Of a DNA stretch of 64,000 nt, positions 26,339 through 34,241 are shown piece after piece; positions within the stretch are counted from its first letter, which is position 1; each line of letters opens with the position of its first letter. The stretch is taken from assembly GCA_024709425.1 (NCBI GenBank), contig JANJWS010000067.1, positions 1 to 64,000 of the forward strand. The letters run 5' to 3'. The notes beneath the pieces were generated by a model that ran no database searches, was not told the origin of the DNA, and worked only from the letters and a program-made list of their open reading frames with translations. The DNA comes from Thiobacillus sp. Its GTDB lineage: Bacteria > Pseudomonadota > Gammaproteobacteria > Burkholderiales > Thiobacillaceae. The translations under genes and the position numbers were made by a program.

Positions 26339-27211
26339 ATGCAAGCGCCCTTCAAAACCGTCGGCCTGGTCGGCAAATACGATACCCGCGGCATCGAGGG
26401 CTCGCTCTGCGCGCTGGGCCGCTTCTTGCTCGATCGGGGGCATGCGGTGCTGCTGGCGGCCCAGACCGCCGAGCATTTGCGCATGAAGGATTTTCCGAGC
26501 CGGCCACTTCACCAGCTGGCCGCGGAAAGCGACGTGGTGGTGGTGCTGGGCGGCGATGGCACGATGCTGTCGATCGCGCGCGAACTGGCGCCGCACGGTG
26601 CGCCGCTCATCGGCATCAACCACGGGCGGCTGGGCTTTTTGACCGACATCACGGTCGATGTGATGTTCGAGTCGGTGGCCGAAATCTTGAGCGGGCAGTA
26701 TGTCGCTGAAGAACGTATCCTGCTCAACGGGCAGATCCGCCGCGGAGGCAGGCAGGTTTTCGAGGCTACCGCATTCAATGACGTGGTGCTCGGCAAGGGC
26801 GGTTCGGGTCGCCTCATCGACCTGGAAATCGCCATCAACAGCGAGTTCGTATACAGCCAGCGCGCCGACGGGCTGGTGGTGACGAGCCCGACCGGCACCA
26901 CGGCATACGCGCTGTCGGCCGGCGGGCCCATCGTGCATCCGACGCTGGAGGCGGTCGCACTCGTGCCGATCTGCCCACATACCCTGTCGGCACGGCCGAT
27001 CGTGGTGAGCAGCGAGTCGCGCATCGAACTTCATCTCACCTACGCGGACGACGCTCGCGTTCATTTCGATGGTCAGCAGCATTTCGACCTGCATAGCGGC
27101 GACCACGTGTGGATCACGCGCGCCAAGCACGCGGTCACCCTGCTTCACCCGCATTCCTACAGCTACTACGATACCCTGCGGCAAAAGCTGCACTGGGGCA
27201 GGAAACTCTAG
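26339..27211 (+). CDS. nadK: NAD kinase
   Basis: NadK phosphorylates NAD to NADP. The 290-residue protein has the [11 protein letters not shown] motif, [13 protein letters not shown], the FNDVVL segment and [16 protein letters not shown]. An open frame reaches far upstream, but homology begins at [16 protein letters not shown] nearby ATG at 26334 is in another frame. The gene is divergent from hrcA and followed 20 bases later by recN. Confidence 0.96.
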   Translation: MQAPFKTVGLVGKYDTRGIEGSLCALGRFLLDRGHAVLLAAQTAEHLRMKDFPSRPLHQLAAESDVVVVLGGDGTMLSIARELAPHGAPLIGINHGRLGFLTDITVDVMFESVAEILSGQYVAEERILLNGQIRRGGRQVFEATAFNDVVLGKGGSGRLIDLEIAINSEFVYSQRADGLVVTSPTGTTAYALSAGGPIVHPTLEAVALVPICPHTLSARPIVVSSESRIELHLTYADDARVHFDGQQHFDLHSGDHVWITRAKHAVTLLHPHSYSYYDTLRQKLHWGRKL

Positions 27212-27231
27212 GCAGCCCGAATCCGCGCGTC

Positions 27232-28887
27232 ATGCTGTCGCATCTCTCCATCCGCAACTACCTGCTGGTCGATGCCGTCGACCTGGATTTTGCGCCGGGA
27301 CTGACTGTGCTTACCGGCGAAACCGGCGCCGGCAAGTCCATCCTGGTGGACGCGCTGGCCCTGGCGCTCGGCGACCGTGCCGAGGGCGGCGTGGTGAGGC
27401 CGGGTTCGGCGCGTGCCGAGATCGCCGCGGCGTTTGCCATCGACCGCCTGCCCCGGTTGCGCGAATGGCTCGACGAGGCCGGCTTCGCGGCGGACGAGGG
27501 CAGCCTGCTGCTGCGCCGGGTGATCGATGCTGGCGGCCGCTCGCGCGCCTTCATCAACGGGAGCGCGGCCACGCTCGCGCAACTGAAGGAGGCTGCCGAC
27601 TTCCTGCTCGACATCCACGGCCAGCACGCACACCACGCGCTGCTGCGTCCACACGTCCAGCGCGAGATACTTGATGCCTATGCGGAGGCGCAGCCGCTCG
27701 TGGCCGAGGTGAGTGATGCCTGGCACGCCTGGCAGGCTTCGCGGCAGCGACGGCTGGATGCGGAAAACCACGGCCAGGCGCGGCAGATCGAGTGCGAGGG
27801 GCTCGGCCTCGCCATCGAGGAACTGCGTGCGCTGGGCGACGACGTTGCGCACTGGGACGATATCCAGTCCGAACATGCGCGGCTGGCGCATGTCACGACC
27901 CTGCTCGAAGGCAGCCAGACCTTGATCGAAGCGCTGGACGAGGGAGACTCGGCCGTGTCGAGCCAACTCGGTGCGGCGCGGGCGCGGCTCGCCACGATGC
28001 AGGCGGTCGATGACAGCCTGAAGGAGGTGGCTGGCCTGCTGGAGGCAGCGAATGCGGATGTCGCCGAAGCGGTGCACGCGTTGCGTCGCTACGCCGGGCA
28101 CCTCGGCCTCGATCCGGAACGGCTTTCCGAACTCGACCGGCGACTTGCCGCGATGCACCGGCTCGCGCGCAAGCACCGTGTGTCGCCCGACGCGCTGGTG
28201 GACCTGCTGGAGCAGTTTTCCGCGCGGCTGGCCGCGCTTTCCGCGAGCGACGATCTGGACGCCTTGCAGGTGGCCGAGGCGGCGGCGCTCGCCCGCTATC
28301 ACGAGGGCGCGAAACAACTTGGCGCCAGGCGACGCAAGGCCGCCACGGCACTTTCGAAGCACGTCACCGCGGCAATGCATGAACTCGCGCTCGCGGGCGG
28401 TCATTTCGACGTTCGGCTCGACCCGACCGGGGCGCCACGAGCCCATGGGCTGGAGGACGTGGATTTCCGCGTCGCGAGCCATCCCGGCCTCGCGCCGGGA
28501 CCGCTTGTCAAAGTGGCGTCCGGCGGTGAGCTCTCACGTATCAGCCTGGCGATCCAGACCGAGCTATCCGGCGTCGCGGGCGTACCGACGCTGATTTTCG
28601 ACGAAGTCGATGTCGGTATCGGCGGTGGCGTTGCGGAGGCCGTGGGGCGGCGTCTGGCGAGGCTCGGCGAGACCCGCCAGGTATTGGTGATCACTCATCT
28701 GCCGCAGGTCGCCGCGCGTGGTGCCCACCACCTGCGGGTGGCCAAGCAGACGGAGGGTGGTCTCGTGACGTCGAGCATCGCGCTGCTGGATGCAGAGGCG
28801 CGTGTGGAAGAACTCGCGCGCATGCTGGGTGGCATGAAAATTACGCCGACGACGCGGCAGCATGCCGCCGAGATGCTTTCCAGTTGA
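27232..28887 (+). CDS. recN: DNA repair protein RecN
   Basis: RecN is an SMC-like ATPase that helps join broken DNA ends. The 551-residue protein has an N-terminal Walker A (GETGAGKSILVDALALALG), a coiled-coil middle rich in Ala, Leu, Glu and Arg, the HGQHAHHALL segment, and the C-terminal signature SGGELSRISLAI with Walker B TLIFDEVDVGIGG. The order nadK-recN is common. Its stop overlaps the TTG start of the nuclease gene. Confidence 0.96.
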   Translation: MLSHLSIRNYLLVDAVDLDFAPGLTVLTGETGAGKSILVDALALALGDRAEGGVVRPGSARAEIAAAFAIDRLPRLREWLDEAGFAADEGSLLLRRVIDAGGRSRAFINGSAATLAQLKEAADFLLDIHGQHAHHALLRPHVQREILDAYAEAQPLVAEVSDAWHAWQASRQRRLDAENHGQARQIECEGLGLAIEELRALGDDVAHWDDIQSEHARLAHVTTLLEGSQTLIEALDEGDSAVSSQLGAARARLATMQAVDDSLKEVAGLLEAANADVAEAVHALRRYAGHLGLDPERLSELDRRLAAMHRLARKHRVSPDALVDLLEQFSARLAALSASDDLDALQVAEAAALARYHEGAKQLGARRRKAATALSKHVTAAMHELALAGGHFDVRLDPTGAPRAHGLEDVDFRVASHPGLAPGPLVKVASGGELSRISLAIQTELSGVAGVPTLIFDEVDVGIGGGVAEAVGRRLARLGETRQVLVITHLPQVAARGAHHLRVAKQTEGGLVTSSIALLDAEARVEELARMLGGMKITPTTRQHAAEMLSS

Positions 28888-29357
28888 GGTGGCTGCTTGC
28901 ACTTGCGCTGCTGCTGGGCGTCTCCCTGTCGCGGGCGGAGACGCTCTCCGGTGTCGTCGCGGTGGTGGTCGATGGCGATACTGTCCTGTTCAAGCCCGAT
29001 ACCTACCGTGCCGCATCGCGCGCCTTCCTCAGAGTGCGACTGGCCGGCATCGACGCGCCGGAAGCGGATCAGCCACACGGTGTGGCGGCGACCCGCGCAC
29101 TCAAGGACATGGCGCTGCAGCAGGCGGTGACGCTGAACGTGGTTGGAATCGACCGCTACGGGCGCAAACTCGGCCACCTGTTCATCGGGGCACGATCGAT
29201 CAATGCGGAGCTGGTGCGTCGGGGGCACGCCTGGGCGTGGTCACGCGGGGTCGGGGGACCTTTGCGCGCGCTGGAGGACGAGGCGCGGCGCGCGGGAATC
29301 GGCCTGTGGCAGGATCCTGCGCCTGTCGCTCCGTGGGCGTGGCGGCGCAGGACGTGA
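28884..29357 (+). CDS. exported thermonuclease-like (SNase) protein
   Basis: A 157-residue staphylococcal-nuclease-fold protein with a Sec signal (LLALALLLGVSLSRAE). Catalytic features are present: VVDGDTVLF, RVRLAGIDAPEAD and GIDRYGRKLGHLF, which hold the usual Arg, Asp and Glu residues. The start is a TTG at 28884 that overlaps the recN stop as TTGA; no ATG lies before the signal peptide. It would cut DNA or RNA in the periplasm or outside. Confidence 0.82.
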   Translation: MRWLLALALLLGVSLSRAETLSGVVAVVVDGDTVLFKPDTYRAASRAFLRVRLAGIDAPEADQPHGVAATRALKDMALQQAVTLNVVGIDRYGRKLGHLFIGARSINAELVRRGHAWAWSRGVGGPLRALEDEARRAGIGLWQDPAPVAPWAWRRRT

Positions 29358-29393
29358 CGGCCGCATCGCAGGGTTGCGGGCCGGTGCATCCGG

Positions 29394-31283
29394 TCAGGGG
29401 GCGGTAAGAACCGGCGCGGCGCCCGGGGCATGGGGCTGGCTGCGGTAGAACTGCTCGAAAGCGTCCTTGATGAGGGGTTTCGAATGCAGGTAGCCCTGGA
29501 AAATCATACAGCCATGCTGTGCCAGGAACTGGTGCTGGCTCGCTGTCTCGACGCCTTCCGCGACGGTTTTCAAGCCGAGGAGCCCGGCCAAGTTGAGGAT
29601 GGTCGTGACCATGGCATGACTGCTTTCGTCCTCCCCGAGCGCGCCGACGAAGGTGCGGTCGATCTTGATCTCGTCGAGCGGGAGGCGGTTCAGGTGACTG
29701 AGTGAGGAGTACCCGGTGCCGAAGTCATCCATGGAAAAGCGGATGCCCAGGATTTTCAGCCGGCTCATGGCTTGTGTGATGCGCAGGATGTCGTCGGCGA
29801 CGATGGATTCGGTGATCTCGAACATCAGCTTGCGTGTCAGGTGGTCGTCCAGATGGCGCATCACCATGCCCTCGACCTGATCGGCAAAAGTGGGATCGGT
29901 GAGCTGCCGCATGCTGATGTTGATCGAGAACTGGTCGAGCAGGATGCCAGCATCGTGCCACGTGCGCAGCGTGCGGATGCTGGTTTCGAGGATGTGCCGG
30001 CCCAGTTCGAGGATGAGTCCGGTCTGCTCGGCGATGGGAATGAAACGGTCGGGCGGGATCTGGCCGAGGGTGGGGTTGTGCCAGCGCACCAGCGCTTCTG
30101 CCCCGATGACGTGCCCGCTGCGGTCCAGTTGCGGCTGGTAGTGCAGGGTGATTTCATTGTTGGGCAGCGCGAAGTGAAGCAGGCGCTCGATCTCCAGGCC
30201 CGTCTCGACCCGGCAGGACATGTCCTCGTCAAAAACGAAAACGCCGTCACGTCCCTTCGCCTTGACTTCATACATGGCGATGTCGGCTTCCTTGATGAAG
30301 CGCGTGGCACTGGCGGCACTGGCGCCGAGAAGGCTCACTCCGATGCTCGCGCTGATGTGAAGCTGGTGGTTGTCGATGGTGTAGGGTTCCTTGAGCTTTT
30401 CCAGAAGCGCTCTGGAAAGAACCAGTGCGGCACGCTCGCAAGCGTCGCGATCCGCGTGGCTGCCGCCTGAAACGATGAACTCGTCTCCGCCCAGGCGTGC
30501 GACCAGATTGTCGGACGCGACGCACCGCAGAAGACGGGCCACTACGTCCTGCAGCAGGCGGTCGCCGACGTCGTGCCCGAGGGTGTCGTTGACGGTCTTG
30601 AAATGGTCGAGGTCGATGAGCAGCAGGTAGGCGTATTCGCCACTTTCCCGCAGCGAGTTCATCCGTTGCTGCAGGTGCTCGATGAAATAATGCCGGTTGT
30701 GAAGGCCGCTCAATGCATCGTGCGTGGCCTGGTGGCGGGTCTTCAGCAGCAGGTTGTTCGTGCTGCGGGCAGCATATAGCAGCACCCACGTCAGGATGGC
30801 TGCGAACAGGGCGAGCACATGGCCGTACCATGCGCCGATCAGGGTGAAATAGACGATCAGCGGGATCATCAGGACGAGAATGATCGGCTTGAACAGGCGC
30901 CGGTCCGAAGCGAGTAACGCGGAGGCCACGACAGATGTACCGATCTCGGTGAAGATCGCGATGTAGTGAAGCTCGCGGGAATCCTGCCAGATGAAGATCT
31001 GGAAGATCAGCGCCCACAGGAGGAACAAGGCATAGCAGAAAACGGTGAATTGCCGATACCACGCTTCGCGTCGGCGCTCGCTCATCGTCGCGAAATCGAA
31101 ACGCCGATAGAGCTGGACGCCCCATGCCGAGGTGGCGATATTCAGCAGATACCAGACGAATGCAGGGGTGAAGACGCCGTAGAGCCAGCCGAGAACAAGA
31201 TAGCCGGTCCCCGACGACAGGGCGAGGACGATCAGTACCGGAATCTGCCGGCGTACGAATTCATGGAAGTGTCTGTCCTGCAT
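29394..31283 (-). CDS. membrane GGDEF-EAL protein (c-di-GMP synthesis/breakdown)
   Basis: A 629-residue inner-membrane protein. The first 170 residues hold about five to six hydrophobic segments with no recognised ligand fold. A GGDEF domain follows with intact GGDEF at 265-269 but no RxxD inhibitory site before it. The EAL domain keeps EALVRW, FEITES, DDFGTGYSS, IKIDRTFV, AEGVET and QGYLHSKP, so phosphodiesterase activity is expected. Both catalytic domains look competent. It stands alone, tail to tail with the nuclease gene. Confidence 0.9.
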   Translation of the reverse strand: MQDRHFHEFVRRQIPVLIVLALSSGTGYLVLGWLYGVFTPAFVWYLLNIATSAWGVQLYRRFDFATMSERRREAWYRQFTVFCYALFLLWALIFQIFIWQDSRELHYIAIFTEIGTSVVASALLASDRRLFKPIILVLMIPLIVYFTLIGAWYGHVLALFAAILTWVLLYAARSTNNLLLKTRHQATHDALSGLHNRHYFIEHLQQRMNSLRESGEYAYLLLIDLDHFKTVNDTLGHDVGDRLLQDVVARLLRCVASDNLVARLGGDEFIVSGGSHADRDACERAALVLSRALLEKLKEPYTIDNHQLHISASIGVSLLGASAASATRFIKEADIAMYEVKAKGRDGVFVFDEDMSCRVETGLEIERLLHFALPNNEITLHYQPQLDRSGHVIGAEALVRWHNPTLGQIPPDRFIPIAEQTGLILELGRHILETSIRTLRTWHDAGILLDQFSINISMRQLTDPTFADQVEGMVMRHLDDHLTRKLMFEITESIVADDILRITQAMSRLKILGIRFSMDDFGTGYSSLSHLNRLPLDEIKIDRTFVGALGEDESSHAMVTTILNLAGLLGLKTVAEGVETASQHQFLAQHGCMIFQGYLHSKPLIKDAFEQFYRSQPHAPGAAPVLTAP

Positions 31284-31344
31284 GGGGCGGGTAACGGCAA
31301 ATCCGGCCTGTTACTGAAGCGGGCGGGCGCTGCGTTGCCAACGC

Positions 31345-33150
31345 TCAGGCCATCGGCGCGCGCCGGGTACCATCCGGCAGCACGTGATGACATTCGTGAA
31401 AAATGCGTGCGTCGCAGCGGCGACAGATTTCAGTGTCGAGCCGTGGGTAGATTGCGCGGATCGCATCACCCTTGTGGCGGAAAATCTGGTCCTCACCGAT
31501 GGTGTCGACCTGGCCACTGCGGCGCAGCATGTCGCAGAGGTCCGGTTGAACGCCGACCAGATACAGCCCGCCGCCCAGTTTGCGTCGGCGCGATGCTTCC
31601 TTGGCCAGGAGCTCGGCGCCGGCCAGGTCGATGAATCCGATGGCCCGGGAGGTCAGCAGGAGGTGTTTCTTCTGGGGGTCGGATTCGTCGACGTTGCGGA
31701 AATGCTGCTGCACATGCTCGACGGCACCGAAGAAGATCGATCCTTCGACGCGCAGGATGGCCATCTGTGGGCAGGACACCGCGGGGCCGCTGGCCGGCAG
31801 GAACTTGCGGCGTGGGTTGTCCCGGTCGGTGGCGGACGGCAGCAGCTCGCGGATCGACGGCTGCGAGGTGCGCTGCAGGTAGAACATCAGGGAGACGAGG
31901 ATGCCCAGGAAAATGCCTTTCTCCAGATCCACGAGCGTCCCAAAGAATGTTAGTGCCAGGATGATGCGTTCGCGCTTGTGGCGCTTGATGATTTCGCCGA
32001 TATGATGGAAATCGATCAGGCTCCAGGCCACCACGAAGAGGATGGCCGCCATCGACGGCACCGGCAGATAGGCCGCAAGCGGCGCCACCAGTAACACGAT
32101 CAGCAGCAGGAAAATGGCTGACAGCGCGGCAGCCAGCGGTGTTTTCGCCCCACCGGTGTAGTTGACGCCACTGCGGTTGAACGAACCGCTGGAGGCATAA
32201 CCCGAGAAGAAGCTGCCGGCGATGTTGGACAGGCCCTGCCCGATGAACTCCTGGTTGCTGTCGATGCGCTGATCGGACTTGATCGCGACCGAGCGTGCGA
32301 TCGCCACGGCCTCGGTGAGGGCGAGGATGGCGATGATGGTGGCGGGGAACAGGGTCTGCTTGATCGCGGTGAGTGAAAAGTCCGGTAACGACAGCGGCGG
32401 GAAGGAGGCCACCAGCGCGCCAACGGTCTTGATGCCGGTGGTTTCGGTACCGAGCTGGGCGTCGAGAAGCGCGGCGACGACGCTGCCGATCACCATTGCG
32501 ACGATCATGTAGGGCAGCTTCGGCAGGTAGCGGCGGGCGAGGATGCCGGATACGAGGGTGATGAGGCCGACGGCCATGACCCAGGGCTGGATATCGGCGA
32601 GATGGCTGCCCAGATGAATCAGCACCTCGTGGAAATGCGCGCCACGTGGCATGTCGAGCCCGAAGAAGTTTCTGATCTGGCTGGAGGCGATGAGGATCGC
32701 TGCCCCGGCGGTGAACCCGATGATGACAGTGTGCGAGATGAAGTTGACCAGCATGCCCAGGCGCGCAAGCCCCATGGCGAGCTGGATGGCACCGGTCAGG
32801 AGCGTGAGCGTCAGCACCAGGCCGATAAATTGGGTGCTGCCAGGCTCGGCGAGCGGGCTGATCGATGCAAAGACCACGATGGAGATCGCCGTGGTGGGCC
32901 CAGATACCAGGTGCCAGCTCGATCCCCATAGCGCTGCGACCACCGTCGGGATCATTGCAGCATAGAGGCCGTATTCGGGCGGAAGGCCAGCGATGGTGGC
33001 GAATGCCACGGCCTGTGGCAGCACGATCAGGGCGCCGGTCAGTGCCGCGAGGACGTCGGCACGAAGCGTCTGCGCGTTGACACCCGGCCACCAGCGCAGA
33101 AAAGGGAGCAGCCGATAGAGCCAGAGCGGGCAGGCGTTCAAGTTGATCAT
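31345..33150 (-). CDS. SulP/SLC26-family anion transporter with STAS domain
   Basis: A 601-residue inner-membrane transporter for sulfate, bicarbonate or another anion. The SulP core is clear: LTGALIVLPQAVAFATIAGLPPEYGLYAAMIP, SGPTTAISIVVFA and SSGSFNRSGVNYTGGAKTPLA. A C-terminal STAS domain runs from about 470 (MAILRVEGSIFFGAVEHVQQ). Its usual phosphorylatable serine is Ala in FIDLAGAELL. About 40 residues with CRRCDARIFHECHH follow the STAS domain and could bind a metal. The ATG at 33150 gives the family N-terminus; the ribosome site is weak. No linked carbonic anhydrase or sulfate gene helps fix the substrate. Confidence 0.88.
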   Translation of the reverse strand: MINLNACPLWLYRLLPFLRWWPGVNAQTLRADVLAALTGALIVLPQAVAFATIAGLPPEYGLYAAMIPTVVAALWGSSWHLVSGPTTAISIVVFASISPLAEPGSTQFIGLVLTLTLLTGAIQLAMGLARLGMLVNFISHTVIIGFTAGAAILIASSQIRNFFGLDMPRGAHFHEVLIHLGSHLADIQPWVMAVGLITLVSGILARRYLPKLPYMIVAMVIGSVVAALLDAQLGTETTGIKTVGALVASFPPLSLPDFSLTAIKQTLFPATIIAILALTEAVAIARSVAIKSDQRIDSNQEFIGQGLSNIAGSFFSGYASSGSFNRSGVNYTGGAKTPLAAALSAIFLLLIVLLVAPLAAYLPVPSMAAILFVVAWSLIDFHHIGEIIKRHKRERIILALTFFGTLVDLEKGIFLGILVSLMFYLQRTSQPSIRELLPSATDRDNPRRKFLPASGPAVSCPQMAILRVEGSIFFGAVEHVQQHFRNVDESDPQKKHLLLTSRAIGFIDLAGAELLAKEASRRRKLGGGLYLVGVQPDLCDMLRRSGQVDTIGEDQIFRHKGDAIRAIYPRLDTEICRRCDARIFHECHHVLPDGTRRAPMA

Positions 33151-33210
33151 CGGGAGCGTGCTGCGCACGAGAAGAAAGCATCTCGCCGGAGGCGGCAATC
33201 GCCCCCCATT

Positions 33211-34137
33211 CTACAGATCAGCGAGAATCTTGACGTGCGCCGCCACGCTACGCCCCAGCGCGCTCAGCGCGTAACCGCCCTCGAGCACCGAGACGATGCG
33301 CCCCTGTGCGTATCGGGCGGCGACGGCCATCACCTGTTCGGTGATCCAGGCGTAATCCGCCTCGACCAGCGCGAACTGTGCCATGTCGTCTTCGCGGTGG
33401 CCGTCGAAACCTGCAGAAAATAACACCATCTGCGGGCAAAAGGCTTCGAGCGGTGGCAGGATCCTTGCGGTGAACGCGGTACGGTAGGCAACGCCATCGG
33501 TGCCGGCAGGCAGGGGGACGTTGACGATGTGGTCGCTCGCGGTATCGGCACCGCAATGCGGATAGAAGGGATGCTGGAAGGTCGAGCACAGCATCACGCG
33601 CGCATCGTCACGGAAGATGTCCTCGGTACCGTTGCCGTGATGGACGTCGAAATCGACGATGGCGACGCGTTCGAGGCCATGGTGTTCGAGTGCATGGGCG
33701 GCGGCAACCGCGACGTTGTTGAAGAAGCAGAATCCCATCGCCTGGTTGCGCGTGGCGTGGTGGCCGGGTGGCCGACAGGCGACGAAGGCATTGCCGACCC
33801 TGCCCTGCATCACGAGGTCGACTGCGTGTACCGAACCGCCAGCCGCGTGGCGCGCGGAGGTGAGCGTATGCGGGTTCATGTGGGTATCGGGGTCGAGCGC
33901 CCGCACACCGGTGGTGGGCGCGGCGGCTTCGATGGCATCGATATGAGCGGCATCATGCACCCGTAGCAGCTGGGTGCGGGTAACGGCGGGCGCCTCGTGG
34001 TGAGCGAGGAAATCGTGCAGGTGCGCGGCATGCAGGCGGTCGTCGATGGCGCGCAATCGCGCCGGACTTTCCGGGTGCCAGGCGCCCATGTCGTGCTGGA
34101 GATAGCTTGGGTGGGTCAGGTAGGCGGTCTGCATCAT
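33211..34137 (-). CDS. histone-deacetylase-family protein (class II-like deacetylase)
   Basis: A 308-residue zinc hydrolase of the HDAC/acetoin-utilisation/acetylpolyamine hydrolase superfamily. The metal and catalytic motifs are intact: CRPPGHHA, VAIVDFDVHHGNGTEDIF and LFSAGFDGHREDD. Bacterial members deacetylate lysines or polyamines. It is divergent from a Pat-type lysine acetyltransferase only 104 bases away, which makes reversal of protein acetylation an attractive role. Two adjacent ATG codons (34137, 34134) could serve as start. Confidence 0.88.
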   Translation of the reverse strand: MMQTAYLTHPSYLQHDMGAWHPESPARLRAIDDRLHAAHLHDFLAHHEAPAVTRTQLLRVHDAAHIDAIEAAAPTTGVRALDPDTHMNPHTLTSARHAAGGSVHAVDLVMQGRVGNAFVACRPPGHHATRNQAMGFCFFNNVAVAAAHALEHHGLERVAIVDFDVHHGNGTEDIFRDDARVMLCSTFQHPFYPHCGADTASDHIVNVPLPAGTDGVAYRTAFTARILPPLEAFCPQMVLFSAGFDGHREDDMAQFALVEADYAWITEQVMAVAARYAQGRIVSVLEGGYALSALGRSVAAHVKILADL

Positions 34138-34241
34138 GAACGGAACGTCGGATGGCGCCCCCACTATACGCCGGCGCGATTGGTGCTGTAACCGGATCGG
34201 GCCTAGGATAGGCCATCGTTTCCTTATTGCGTGATCCCAAC

